64,000 bases of DNA from Solibacillus ferritrahens (lineage in GTDB: Bacteria > Bacillota > Bacilli > Bacillales_A > Planococcaceae): the NCBI RefSeq assembly GCF_037027585.1, contig NZ_JAXCLE010000004.1, positions 62,001-126,000 on the forward strand. The letters run 5' to 3'. Positions 23,100 through 32,004 of the stretch are shown here, in pieces; positions within the stretch are counted from its first letter, which is position 1; the number at the start of each line of letters is the position of its first letter. A program made the position numbers and the translations under genes. A model generated the notes under the pieces. The model worked only from the letters and a program-made list of their open reading frames with translations. It searched no databases and was not told where the DNA came from.

Positions 23100-24452
23100 T
23101 TAGAATAGTAAATGAGCGATTGCAGCAATAATTGGAATTGAAATAATTGTACGGATTAGGAAGATAATGAATAAATCCCAAAGCTTTAATGGGAGCTTCG
23201 TACCTAATATTAATCCACCGACTTCCGACATGTAAATCAATTGCGTAACAGATACCGTAGCAATGAAGAAACGTGTCATTTCCGATTCAATGCCTGCCCC
23301 TAAAATTGAAGGCAATAGCATATCAGCAAAACCTACAATCATCGTTTGAGCGGCTTCACCAGCTTCAGGAATTTGAAGCAGCGCTAAAATCGGCTCAAAT
23401 GGCATTCCTAAAATACGGAAGAAGCTTGTAAATTCGGCCAATACTAATGCGATTGTTGCGAATGCCATAATAATAGGCGTTACCGCAAACCACATTTCCA
23501 ATACATTCACAAAACCGTTTTTCACCATTTTACCTAAGTTGCGATTTGAATTCGCTTTATTCAACGCATTGTGTAAGCCATAAGAAAATACATTGAAGCC
23601 TTCTTGTACATCTTCACGATTAGCAGGGACTTCATTACCGTCAATTAACGTATCCGCCTTTTGCTTTAGCGGGTAAATACGCGGCATAATGAACGCCAAA
23701 ATTAATCCACAAATGATAACAGAAGCATAAAACTCAAGGAAGTAATCCCCAATGCCAATTGTTTCAACAACGACTAAACAGAATGTAATGGAAACGACAG
23801 AAAATGTTGTCGCGATTGTTGCTGCTTCCCGACCTGTATAATTTTTTTCCTCATATTGCTTGCTTGTTAGTAAGACACCAATTGTCCCATCACCAACCCA
23901 TGAAGCCAAACAGTCTATTGCAGAACGACCAGGAATTTTGAATAGGGGACGCATAATCTTCACCATCATTGACCCGAAAAATTCAAGTAAACCGAAGTCA
24001 GTTAATAATGGCAGTAATAGCCCGGCAAATAGGAATAATACAAACATGAATGTTACAAGGCCGGCAGCAGGATCGAGTAGCACACCTGTTGTTACATCAC
24101 TTGTTAAACTTTCCGGACCGATTTGGAAAATATACATACTTGCGAAAACAACCGCAAGCACACGCATAACTGTCCAAAACCAATTAACACGGAATAAAGA
24201 ATCCGCTAAAGAATGAGAACTTTTTTGTGGTATGAATTTTATTGCTACAGAACCTACAGCAGCAATTACAAACACAATAAATGCGAACCAATGAATAAAC
24301 GGTTCAACTTTACCTGCCAAAAAATTAGCAAGAATAGCAATCGGCACTTTTATACCATCTTCTGTTCCAATTGGAGTAATAAAAATAAATACACCGAGCA
24401 CAGAAAACGCTATAAAAAGAAACCACGTGTTAAAAGAAAATTTCTTTGTCAT
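23100..24452 (-). CDS. YjiH-family membrane protein (nucleoside-recognition/Gate domain)
   Basis: A 450-residue protein with about ten to eleven membrane helices. It carries Gate-domain features (PGRSAIDCLASWVGDGTIGV near 195, and GFADMLLPSILGAGIESE). Family members are called nucleoside-recognition or YjiH proteins, and their substrates are not established. A basic cytoplasmic loop lies around residues 265-300. The start is ATG 24452 behind AAAGAGGTT. It is divergent from glycerate kinase across a 371-bp gap. Confidence 0.8.
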   Translation of the reverse strand: MTKKFSFNTWFLFIAFSVLGVFIFITPIGTEDGIKVPIAILANFLAGKVEPFIHWFAFIVFVIAAVGSVAIKFIPQKSSHSLADSLFRVNWFWTVMRVLAVVFASMYIFQIGPESLTSDVTTGVLLDPAAGLVTFMFVLFLFAGLLLPLLTDFGLLEFFGSMMVKIMRPLFKIPGRSAIDCLASWVGDGTIGVLLTSKQYEEKNYTGREAATIATTFSVVSITFCLVVVETIGIGDYFLEFYASVIICGLILAFIMPRIYPLKQKADTLIDGNEVPANREDVQEGFNVFSYGLHNALNKANSNRNLGKMVKNGFVNVLEMWFAVTPIIMAFATIALVLAEFTSFFRILGMPFEPILALLQIPEAGEAAQTMIVGFADMLLPSILGAGIESEMTRFFIATVSVTQLIYMSEVGGLILGTKLPLKLWDLFIIFLIRTIISIPIIAAIAHLLF

Positions 24453-24793
24453 ATATATAACCTCTTTAATTTATTAGTTGAATATTTATACACTATAAAT
24501 CTTGAATATTCATTTGTCTACTGTTTTGCATAAAGATTAAATTTTCAGAAATGTATGATGTGGGGAGGTGATTAATCTTTACCCTATGTAAAAATATTTA
24601 CACTTATAATACCTCAACATGGATTTATAGGATAACAAACTAAAAGAGTATTATTGGCTGTTTTATTTTAGTACTTAATGGAAGTGAAATAATAAATTTT
24701 GTTAAATGTAATAAAATTCTACTCTAAAAAAGCAATTTTTTTGTCACTATTAATATAGAAGTAACAAAATAATAATCTTATAATTCAGTTAGT
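24453..24793. other. A+T-rich divergent intergenic region
   Basis: The gap between the YjiH-type gene and garK is very A+T-rich. One 8-bp inverted repeat stands out, TGAATATT (24479-24486) with AATATTCA (24505-24512), close to the YjiH-type start and therefore a possible operator. TTGTCA at 24741-24746 may be a -35 element for garK, but no convincing -10 follows. No reading frame or RNA was found. Confidence 0.4.
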
Positions 24794-24807
24794 TGGAAGC
24801 GTTTACA
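24794..24807 (+). promoter_or_regulatory. cre site (CcpA operator) before garK
   Basis: TGGAAGCGTTTACA matches the catabolite-responsive element consensus TGWAANCGNTNWCA at all but the third position. It lies just ahead of the garK ribosome site (GGAGGG), so glucose repression of the locus is expected. Confidence 0.75.
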
Positions 24808-24823
24808 AAACAGGAGGGTAATA

Positions 24824-25966
24824 ATGAACATTATTATAGCGCCGGACTCCTTTAAGGGGAGCCTAAGTGCCGTTGAGGTATCAAATTACATAGAAATGGG
24901 AATTAGACAGGCTTTTAGAGATGTAAAAACCATTAAGCTTCCAGTTGGTGATGGTGGAGAAGGTACTATGGATACTTTGGTTGCGGCGACTGGAGGTACA
25001 AAAAAATGTATATCCGTGACAGGGCCATTAGGAAATAAAGTAAATGCAACTTACGGAGTGTTAGGTGATGGAATAACATGCGTAATTGAAATGGCAACCG
25101 CTTCTGGGTTACATCTAGTCCCAAATGGTCAATTATCTCCCTTAACTACAACAACTTATGGAACGGGAGAACTTATAAAGCATGCATTAGATGAAGGATA
25201 TAAGTCATTTGTTATTGGGTTGGGGGGTTCGGCAACTAATGATGGTGGAGCTGGCATGTTACAGGCATTAGGAATGAAACTGCAAAATCAAAAGGGGGAG
25301 GAAATAAAATTTGGAGGGGGTGAATTAAATAATATTCACCACATTAATTTATCTCATTTCGATCGACGAATTAAAGAGTGTAAGTTTTTGATTGCTTCAG
25401 ATGTCCAAAACCCTTTAATTGGTCCTACTGGGGCCTCTCATGTTTTCGGACCTCAAAAAGGAGCCTCAAAAGAAGAAGTCATAATTCTAGATGAAAATTT
25501 AGTGCATTGGGCAAATATGATTGAGGCAACTACAAGTATTACACTTCATGAAAAAGCAGGGGCAGGTGCAGCAGGAGGAATTGGAGGAGCATTTCAAGCA
25601 TTTTTCCCCGTGGAATTTCAAAGAGGTGTGGATGTCGTTTTAGATTTTATTAAATTAAATGAATATTTAAATGATGCACATTTAGTCATTACTGGTGAAG
25701 GAAAAGTTGATAGCCAAACAGTATATGGAAAAACACCGCTTGGAGTAGCGCAAAGGGCAAAATTAAAAAATGTACCGACAATTATAATAGCTGGATCCAT
25801 AGGTAAAGGGTTTGAAAGTTTATATGAGCATGGTGTTGTAAGTGTAAATAGCATCATAAATCATCCAATGAATTTAGAAGAAGCTATCTTAAAAGCAGGG
25901 GAATTATTGGTTTCAACGTCTGAGCAAGTCGTTAGGACATTTTTTTACAACGAAATTAAAAATTAA
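24824..25966 (+). CDS. garK: Glycerate 2-kinase, GarK/GlxK family
   Basis: A 380-residue bacterial-type glycerate kinase phosphorylating D-glycerate to 2-phosphoglycerate. Family motifs are IIAPDSFKGSLSA (4-16), the VGDGGEGTMDTL substrate loop, GLGGSATNDGGAGML and the VTGEGKVDSQT segment near 290. The start is ATG 24824 with AGGAGGG. A permease gene follows after 15 bp, and a CdaR-type regulator lies just beyond, the usual context for glycerate/sugar-diacid use. Confidence 0.93.
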   Translation: MNIIIAPDSFKGSLSAVEVSNYIEMGIRQAFRDVKTIKLPVGDGGEGTMDTLVAATGGTKKCISVTGPLGNKVNATYGVLGDGITCVIEMATASGLHLVPNGQLSPLTTTTYGTGELIKHALDEGYKSFVIGLGGSATNDGGAGMLQALGMKLQNQKGEEIKFGGGELNNIHHINLSHFDRRIKECKFLIASDVQNPLIGPTGASHVFGPQKGASKEEVIILDENLVHWANMIEATTSITLHEKAGAGAAGGIGGAFQAFFPVEFQRGVDVVLDFIKLNEYLNDAHLVITGEGKVDSQTVYGKTPLGVAQRAKLKNVPTIIIAGSIGKGFESLYEHGVVSVNSIINHPMNLEEAILKAGELLVSTSEQVVRTFFYNEIKN

Positions 25967-25981
25967 TAGGGGGTTTTTATA

Positions 25982-27076
25982 TTGAATATCAAGGATACGA
26001 TTGAAAAAGTACCTGGTGGGATGATGGTGATACCACTATTATTAGGGGCTACATTAAATACAATTGATCAATTGCATATTCCGTTTGTAATGAATATTTT
26101 AAAAGCTTTAGGTACTGCACCGACAAGTGACGGCTACTATGAATTTTTAAGAATTGGTGGATTTTCGCAATACTTATTTAAAGATAGCGCATTAGTACTT
26201 ATCGCATTATTCTTATTCATCGTAGGTAGTCAAATGAATTTAAAAGTTGGTGGGAGATCCTTAAAAAAGGGCGTTCTTTTAACTGGAACTAAATATTTTG
26301 GTGGTCTTGGAGTAGGAATGTTATTTGGAATTATGTTTGACCCATGGACAGGTATTTTGGGGCTTTCCACGTTAGCCCTTATTGCAGGTATGACAAATAG
26401 TAATAGTGGTATGTACGCAGCTTTAACTGGACAATATGGTAATCGCTCTGATGTAGGGGGCTTATCTATTTTAGCAATTAATGATGGCCCGTTTCTAACT
26501 TTAGTTTCGTTAGGTCTTTTAGGTACAGCATTCCCGGTAATTTCATTTATCGCCGTTTTATTACCAATTGGTATAGGTATGCTTTTAGGGAATTTGGATC
26601 CAAAAATTCGCGAATTTTTAAAACCAGGAGAATCAATTTTAATACCGTTCTTCGCCTTTTCATTAGGTGCCGGTATGAACCTATCAAATTTCTTGAATCC
26701 AGAGGTGCTTGCAGGCGGATTAGTATTAGCAATTTTAACATTCGTTGTTACTTCAGTTACAGGTGTCTTAGTATTTAAGCTGTTCAAAGAAAAAAGTTTT
26801 ATTGCACCATTTGCAGAAGCCTCAACTGCAGGTAATGCAGCAGCAACTCCAGCAGCCATTTTAGCTGCAGCAGCTGTCGCAGTATCTTCAGGAGCAATGA
26901 GTGCAGCTGACTATGCGAAAATTGAAGCTATAGTGCCTATCGCAACTGCACAAATTTCGATTTCAACTATTACTACATCTATTCTGTGTCCATTAGCAGT
27001 AATTTTAGTAGATAGGTATCAAAGGAAGAGAGGCATTATCGGGACAGAGGAGTATCCAGGTTTAGATAAAGTGTAA
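25982..27076 (+). CDS. 2-keto-3-deoxygluconate permease (KdgT) family transporter
   Basis: A 364-residue membrane protein with about ten helices and KdgT family motifs (KVPGGMMVIPLLLGA at 8-22, MTNSNSGMYAALTGQYG, FAEASTAGNAAATPAAI). KdgT imports 2-keto-3-deoxygluconate by proton symport in enterobacteria. No KDG kinase or aldolase is nearby and a glycerate kinase precedes it, so glycerate or another small hydroxy acid is a plausible substrate here. The start is TTG 25982 with GGGGG 8 nt upstream. Confidence 0.85.
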   Translation: MNIKDTIEKVPGGMMVIPLLLGATLNTIDQLHIPFVMNILKALGTAPTSDGYYEFLRIGGFSQYLFKDSALVLIALFLFIVGSQMNLKVGGRSLKKGVLLTGTKYFGGLGVGMLFGIMFDPWTGILGLSTLALIAGMTNSNSGMYAALTGQYGNRSDVGGLSILAINDGPFLTLVSLGLLGTAFPVISFIAVLLPIGIGMLLGNLDPKIREFLKPGESILIPFFAFSLGAGMNLSNFLNPEVLAGGLVLAILTFVVTSVTGVLVFKLFKEKSFIAPFAEASTAGNAAATPAAILAAAAVAVSSGAMSAADYAKIEAIVPIATAQISISTITTSILCPLAVILVDRYQRKRGIIGTEEYPGLDKV

Positions 27077-27098
27077 CGAAATAAAGCTATAGCTATAA

Positions 27099-27134
27099 GG
27101 CTGTATCATCATATATGCTACAGCCATTTCCTAT
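27099..27134. terminator. Weak hairpin between convergent kdgT-like and cdaR genes
   Basis: GGCTGTA (27099-27105) pairs with TACAGCC (27119-27125). The following tract is only moderately T-rich, so termination may be partial. Confidence 0.5.
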
Positions 27135-27139
27135 TTTAA

Positions 27140-28234
27140 TCACATACTATTTCGCTGCAAAGAAAATTGGTTTAGCCATAAAATAAATTTGATCGTAATA
27201 ATATCGTTAATATTGCGAGGATTAAGAAGAGTTTCTTTTTGAATTTTATTTAAACGATACTTTAATGTATTTGGATGGATGAATAATGCTTTAGCTGCGA
27301 TATTAACATTTAAATTTGATTTTATAAAAGTGGAAAGCATTTCTTCATTATCAAGGATAAATCGATAATTTGAGTTATTTAAAAATTTTTTTGCAGCATT
27401 TAAAGGGATTTGTGCGAGCATGCCTTCTATTTGATGGTTTTGGTAATTAATAATATTATTTTCTATATTTAAGTTTAATAGCGATTCACATTCTTCATAA
27501 GCTGATTTTAAATTTGTAATATTATCTATAGGGGCAGTATAAACAATTTTAACGTTTTTACTAAGATTGATAAAATTTTTGAAATCGTTGATTACTGTTC
27601 CCATTGGTTGAACCAAAAGATCGAAGACTAATAGATATCGACTAATGGACATTTTTTTATGTAATGTTGCTCGAGTAACTAAATCATTCATGAAAATAAA
27701 ATAATCTTTTGTATTTGTTTCAAAATGATTATTAGTTTCAACAACCGTAATTAAATATTTTTTCTCTACAGAGATATCCAAATTAAAAAGAAGACGTTTT
27801 AAATTTACGATATTAATGGAAGGTTGCATTAGCTCCTCAATAATTAAGGATTGTTGAATATTTTTAAACTCATTTGCAGAAGTTAAATGCGCTTGCTTTA
27901 ATAATAATTCAGCGAGCATTTTGACTATATTAGAAATTTCCTCGATTTCATTAGGGTCACCTGTTATTCCGATTGCACCAACAATTTCGTCGTTAAATTC
28001 GATTGGAATATTAATACCTTCCTGTGTACCTTGATATTTTTTTGTATCTTCTTTAAATATCTTAATTACTTTTTTCTTTTTAAAGACCATTATAGCACCT
28101 TCATGAAATTGAGAAATTCTAGAAGGATTTTTAGAAGCGATTATAATTCCCTCCAGATCCATTATATTAACATTTAACGAAAGTACTTTTGAAGTTTCAT
28201 TAACGATAGCTTCAGCTAAAACCTTTGTTAACAT
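27140..28234 (-). CDS. CdaR-family sugar-diacid/glycerate transcriptional regulator
   Basis: A 364-residue regulator. The N-terminal sugar-diacid recognition domain (about 1-130) includes MDLEGIIIASKNPSRISQFHEGA. A degenerate middle domain follows, then a C-terminal PucR-type helix-turn-helix (NVNIAAKALFIHPNTLKYRLNKIQ near 315-340). CdaR proteins activate genes for glucarate, galactarate and glycerate use and sense such acids. It lies between the permease and the LarA cluster, so it could control both. The gene is visibly richer in A and T than the core genes nearby. Confidence 0.88.
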   Translation of the reverse strand: MLTKVLAEAIVNETSKVLSLNVNIMDLEGIIIASKNPSRISQFHEGAIMVFKKKKVIKIFKEDTKKYQGTQEGINIPIEFNDEIVGAIGITGDPNEIEEISNIVKMLAELLLKQAHLTSANEFKNIQQSLIIEELMQPSINIVNLKRLLFNLDISVEKKYLITVVETNNHFETNTKDYFIFMNDLVTRATLHKKMSISRYLLVFDLLVQPMGTVINDFKNFINLSKNVKIVYTAPIDNITNLKSAYEECESLLNLNIENNIINYQNHQIEGMLAQIPLNAAKKFLNNSNYRFILDNEEMLSTFIKSNLNVNIAAKALFIHPNTLKYRLNKIQKETLLNPRNINDIITIKFILWLNQFSLQRNSM

Positions 28235-28370
28235 ATTTGCACCTCATAAATTAGTCGGACTATTAATTCCTGTTAAATTTTATTTTAGTTGGTATATTGG
28301 TAAAGTATAATAGTAATATTCGAAAAATACAAAATATTATGTCTTTACAAAATGCTTGGAGGGTGTACTA

Positions 28371-28913
28371 ATGGAGAAAATAAAGGATATAGAATTTATA
28401 ATTCAGCAATCACTAGAAAAAGATGAACCGGTTATTATAGCGATAGATGGTCCAGCAACAAGTGGGAAAACAACTTTGTCTCAAAAATTAAAAGAAAAAT
28501 TTAATATAGTTATGATACCGATGGATCATTTTTTCTTACCAATGAATATGAAAACACCAGAAAGGCTAGCTGAAATAGGGGGAAATGTAGATTATAGAAG
28601 AGTGGAGGAAGAGATTTGCATTCCTTTTAAAAACCGAGAATTTTCTCATTATAGAGCGTTTAATTGTCAAACAAAAACTTATGAAGAAAAACAAGGACAG
28701 CAAAGCAAAGTTTTGCTATTAGAAGGTGTATATGCATTACACCCAACACTTCAAAAATATATAGATTATGCGTTAGTTTTAGAAATTACAAAGTCAGAAC
28801 AAATGACAAGGCTTAAAAAGAGAAATACACCTCAAATAGTAGAAAAGTATATTCAAGAATGGATTCCTTTAGAGGACAGGTATTTTGAATATTTAAACCG
28901 AATTGGAGAGTGA
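28371..28913 (+). CDS. Uridine-kinase-like P-loop protein
   Basis: A 180-residue P-loop kinase of the uridine kinase/phosphoribulokinase group. Walker A is GPATSGKTT (near 26-34), a PMDHFFLP motif matches the DDFY substrate segment of uridine kinases, and LLLEGVYAL is the Walker B strand. The length is short, and residues recognising uridine cannot be confirmed, so the substrate is open. A nucleoside, a riboside or another hydroxyl compound is possible. The start is ATG 28371 with GGAGGG 7 nt upstream. The stop overlaps the start of the next gene. Confidence 0.75.
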   Translation: MEKIKDIEFIIQQSLEKDEPVIIAIDGPATSGKTTLSQKLKEKFNIVMIPMDHFFLPMNMKTPERLAEIGGNVDYRRVEEEICIPFKNREFSHYRAFNCQTKTYEEKQGQQSKVLLLEGVYALHPTLQKYIDYALVLEITKSEQMTRLKKRNTPQIVEKYIQEWIPLEDRYFEYLNRIGE

Positions 28914-29455
28914 AGCAATTGAAAGCACGGTATTTAGTATATACGTCATTGTTTATTGCAATAGCCATCGTTTTGGCGCAAATTGTTAAGGTTTTACCAC
29001 TCGGTACTCCAGGAGCTATTTTATTACCGATGCATATCCCTATTTTACTGTGTGGTTTTATATGTGGAAAAAAATATGGTTTACTTGCAGGAATACTTAC
29101 TCCATTTATTGCCTTTTTGATTTCTGGAATGCCAATTATTTTTCCTGTAGGTCTTAGTATGATGTTTGAGTTGGCTACTTATGGTTTTGTAGCTGGTTAC
29201 ACATATAAAAACATGAAATTAAATCCATATATTAGCCTTTTAGCTTCGCTGTTAATAGGGAGAATAGTATTCGGAGTTGCAGGAGCTATTTTATACGGAT
29301 TCTCAAATCTCGATTTTGGTTTACAAATGTTTATTCAAGCCGCATTCATAATAGCTTTACCAGGAATTCTAATTCAATTAATAATCATTATTCCACTTGT
29401 AAAAGCAATTGAAAAAATTCAAACACAAAACAAGCTTCCACAAGTGAATGCATAG
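28910..29455 (+). CDS. ECF transporter S component, substrate unknown
   Basis: A 181-residue membrane protein with six helices and an N-terminal alanine/isoleucine-rich segment typical of ECF S components. A PMHIPILLCGFICGKKYG loop lies near 41-58. These proteins bind a vitamin or other micronutrient and use a shared ECF energy module encoded elsewhere. It starts at GTG 28910 overlapping the previous stop (GTGA), so it is translationally coupled. Placement between a kinase and a LarA-type enzyme suggests supply of a cofactor precursor or substrate. Confidence 0.8.
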   Translation: MKQLKARYLVYTSLFIAIAIVLAQIVKVLPLGTPGAILLPMHIPILLCGFICGKKYGLLAGILTPFIAFLISGMPIIFPVGLSMMFELATYGFVAGYTYKNMKLNPYISLLASLLIGRIVFGVAGAILYGFSNLDFGLQMFIQAAFIIALPGILIQLIIIIPLVKAIEKIQTQNKLPQVNA

Positions 29456-29468
29456 AGGGGGAAATACA

Positions 29469-30731
29469 ATGGAAGTATCTTTATTGTATGGTAAAGGAGA
29501 ATTAAAAATTAATGTACCTGACCATTCTGTCGTTTTGGAACCAAAAAGCATTAATGGGGTAGAGGATGAGATGGGTGCATTGAACGAAGCGCTATTAAAC
29601 CCTATTGGTACTTCACCGATACATGAAATCGTAAAAGAAACAGATAAAGTTGCAATCGTTATAAGTGATATTACTCGTCCTACACCAAATGAGAAAATAG
29701 TTCCTGCGATTATTAATGCACTGCCCCATGTACCAAAAGAGAATTTTGTTATTATAAATGGTACGGGAACACATCGTGATCAAACGGAAGAAGAATTTAT
29801 TCAAATGTTGGGTGAAGATATTGTCAATAACATTAGGATTATCAATAATAGTTGTCATGATAAATCAACTCAAACGAAAGTTGGAACAAGTAGATTTGGT
29901 TGTGATGTTTGGTTGAATTCGGAGTATGTTGAAGCTGATTTTAGAATCGTAACAGGCTTTATTGAGCCACACTTTTTTGCTGGATTTTCTGGAGGACCAA
30001 AAGGAATTATGCCTGGTATTGCTGGAATTGAAACAATTATGACATTTCACAATGCAAAAATGATTGGACATCCTTTAGCTACATGGGGAAATATGATTGA
30101 TAATCCACTGCAAGATATGACACGTGAAATTAATGGTATGTGTAAACCACATTTCATGTTAAACGTTACATTAAATCGCGAAAAGAAAATTACAAATGTA
30201 TTTGCAGGGGAATTAATTGAAGCTCATGATTTAGGCTGTGCATATGTAAAAGAACATACGATGGTAAAATGCGAAGATCGATTTGATGTAGTGATTACTT
30301 CAAATTCTGGATATCCATTAGACCAAAATTTATATCAAGCGGTAAAAGGGATGAGTGCCGCGCAAAAAATTGTAAAAGAAGGCGGTACGATTATTTGTGC
30401 GGCAGAATGCATAGATGGTTTACCTAACCACGGAAATTATGCGGAAATACTACAAATGAGAAAAACTCCTCAAGAATTGCTTGATATGATTAATGATGAA
30501 AATTTTAAAAAGTTTGATCAATGGCAGGTTCAAAAACAAGCTGTTATTCAAGTATGGTCGGACGTACATTTATATTCAACATTAACACGAGAACAAGTTG
30601 AAAATAGTATGTTAAATTATGTAGAAGATATTGAAGTGTTATTAGAGCAATTGAAGGAGAAATATGGTCCAAACTATTCTATTGCAATATTACCAATTGG
30701 TCCATTAACTATTCCTTATGTAGAAGAATAG
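29469..30731 (+). CDS. LarA-family nickel-dependent 2-hydroxyacid racemase/epimerase
   Basis: A 420-residue LarA homologue. The residues known from lactate racemase LarA are all present at the expected spacing: D67 and R70 in SDITRP, H102 in GTGTHRD, H168 in PHFFAG, the pincer-cofactor lysine K178 in GGPKG, and H194 in TFHNAKM. The enzyme should carry the nickel-pincer nucleotide made by LarB, LarC and LarE, none of which is in this window. The substrate may be lactate, but beside glycerate kinase it could be another 2-hydroxy acid. The start is ATG 29469 behind AGAGGGGG. Confidence 0.9.
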   Translation: MEVSLLYGKGELKINVPDHSVVLEPKSINGVEDEMGALNEALLNPIGTSPIHEIVKETDKVAIVISDITRPTPNEKIVPAIINALPHVPKENFVIINGTGTHRDQTEEEFIQMLGEDIVNNIRIINNSCHDKSTQTKVGTSRFGCDVWLNSEYVEADFRIVTGFIEPHFFAGFSGGPKGIMPGIAGIETIMTFHNAKMIGHPLATWGNMIDNPLQDMTREINGMCKPHFMLNVTLNREKKITNVFAGELIEAHDLGCAYVKEHTMVKCEDRFDVVITSNSGYPLDQNLYQAVKGMSAAQKIVKEGGTIICAAECIDGLPNHGNYAEILQMRKTPQELLDMINDENFKKFDQWQVQKQAVIQVWSDVHLYSTLTREQVENSMLNYVEDIEVLLEQLKEKYGPNYSIAILPIGPLTIPYVEE

Positions 30732-30767
30732 GTTTAATCTATTTCCAATTTCAGATAGACATAAAAA

Positions 30768-30803
30768 AAAAGCGTCGCAAAACAAAATTTGCGACGCTTT
30801 TTA
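30768..30803 (+). terminator. Intrinsic terminator of the larA-like operon
   Basis: AAAGCGTCGCAAA and TTTGCGACGCTTT form a stem of about 13 bp (30769-30781 with 30788-30800), flanked by A8 and T5 runs. It may work in both directions and serve bshB2 as well. Confidence 0.9.
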
Positions 30804-30851
30804 TTTCGAGTTTTTTTGTCGTAGTCTCTACAGATTATATAATAAAGAGAA

Positions 30852-31529
30852 TCAATCGTTAAACACAACATTGTAAAATTTTTCGGTATTTAACCAGCTG
30901 TCCGATAAAACTTCACCTTCGTCGACACGTTTTGCTGTTTCCTGCAACATCCAGCCAGTTTGCGAAATATGGGCTTTTAGCGCCTTTAATTTGTCTTCTT
31001 TGACAGAGCTAATATCAATTGTTACATCAGGCTCTCCATTTTTCTCGACTGTATCATTGGCAAAAGCACAGGCTAAAATACGGGGGCGATATTTCTTATT
31101 AATCCGACGAACGGCTTCTACTACTGCACGACCAGTTGCTTCATGGTCGGGATGCACTGCAAATCCAGGTAAAAATGTGAAAATTAAAGAAGGATTAAGT
31201 TCCACAATTAAATCGGTTACTAGTTTGATCATCTTTTCATCATCTTCAAATTCTACCGTCTTATCACGTAAACCCATCATACGTAGATCTTCTATACCCA
31301 TCGCCTCACAAGCAGCAATCAGTTCTTTTCTACGTATTTCCGGCAATGATTCGCGAGTGGCGAACGGAGGATTTCCTAGATTACGACCCATTTCACCTAA
31401 TGTTAAACAAGCATATGTAACAGGAACTCCCATATTGTGATATAAGCGTAATGTACCTGCAACCGAAAAGGCTTCATCATCTGGGTGAGGGTAAACGACC
31501 AAAACATGGCGTTCTTCTTGTAATGTCAT
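30852..31529 (-). CDS. bshB2: Bacillithiol biosynthesis deacetylase BshB2
   Basis: A 225-residue zinc deacetylase of the LmbE/PIG-L family that removes acetyl from GlcNAc-malate during synthesis of the thiol bacillithiol. The zinc motif is YPHPDDEAF near 14-22, with AVHPDHEATG supplying the third ligand. The start is ATG 31529 with AAGGAGG upstream; an in-frame extension to 31580 runs into the yojF end and is rejected. The yojF neighbour is the same as in B. subtilis (yojF-yojG). Confidence 0.93.
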   Translation of the reverse strand: MTLQEERHVLVVYPHPDDEAFSVAGTLRLYHNMGVPVTYACLTLGEMGRNLGNPPFATRESLPEIRRKELIAACEAMGIEDLRMMGLRDKTVEFEDDEKMIKLVTDLIVELNPSLIFTFLPGFAVHPDHEATGRAVVEAVRRINKKYRPRILACAFANDTVEKNGEPDVTIDISSVKEDKLKALKAHISQTGWMLQETAKRVDEGEVLSDSWLNTEKFYNVVFND

Positions 31530-31542
31530 GTAAGCAACCTCC

Positions 31543-31896
31543 TTAATAAGCAAATGGCGATTCGCTAATTTCCAACGCAATCGCTAGCTTTCCTGTATTA
31601 TCTATTCCAGCCATTAATAAGCGACCTTGATCATCCAATTCAAAATGTGTAATTCCTTGTGCATAAACCCAACCATGTGGCATTTTTAAGCCAACGCGGT
31701 GTGGGGCGTCCCCTACAACTTTCCCTAATTCATAACGTAATTGTACGTTACGGATAAAAGCCCCTGCATTGAAAAAGTTTTCATTATAGTGTGTTGCATA
31801 AGAGCCATTTGTAGTTTCTAGATGAATAAAAACGTCTTTGTTCGCAAAAGAATTAAGTAATTCCTGGAGCTCGTTAGTATTTACTTCCTTCATCAC
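31543..31896 (-). CDS. yojF: YojF-family protein (DUF1806)
   Basis: A 117-residue soluble protein matching YojF of B. subtilis, which lies directly upstream of bshB2 in many Bacillales. Conserved stretches are IHLETTNGSYA and HRVGLKMPHGWVYAQGITH. The biochemical function is unknown; the constant neighbourhood suggests a link to bacillithiol metabolism. The start is GTG 31896 (followed at once by ATG 31893), with AAGGAG 9 nt upstream. bshB2 starts 13 bp after its stop. Confidence 0.88.
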   Translation of the reverse strand: MMKEVNTNELQELLNSFANKDVFIHLETTNGSYATHYNENFFNAGAFIRNVQLRYELGKVVGDAPHRVGLKMPHGWVYAQGITHFELDDQGRLLMAGIDNTGKLAIALEISESPFAY

Positions 31897-31959
31897 TCTT
31901 ATTAACTCCTTTCGAATCTATCTACTAATAGTATAGTCAAACTTTACGAAGTATGAAAA

Positions 31960-31997
31960 GAAAAAGTCACACAAGAAGCGAATTCTTGTGCGACTTA
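31960..31997 (-). terminator. Intrinsic terminator of pdxK
   Basis: On the minus strand, AAGTCGCACAAGAA pairs with TTCTTGTGTGACTT across a short loop, followed by T5. Confidence 0.85.
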
Positions 31998-32004
31998 GTA
32001 TATT

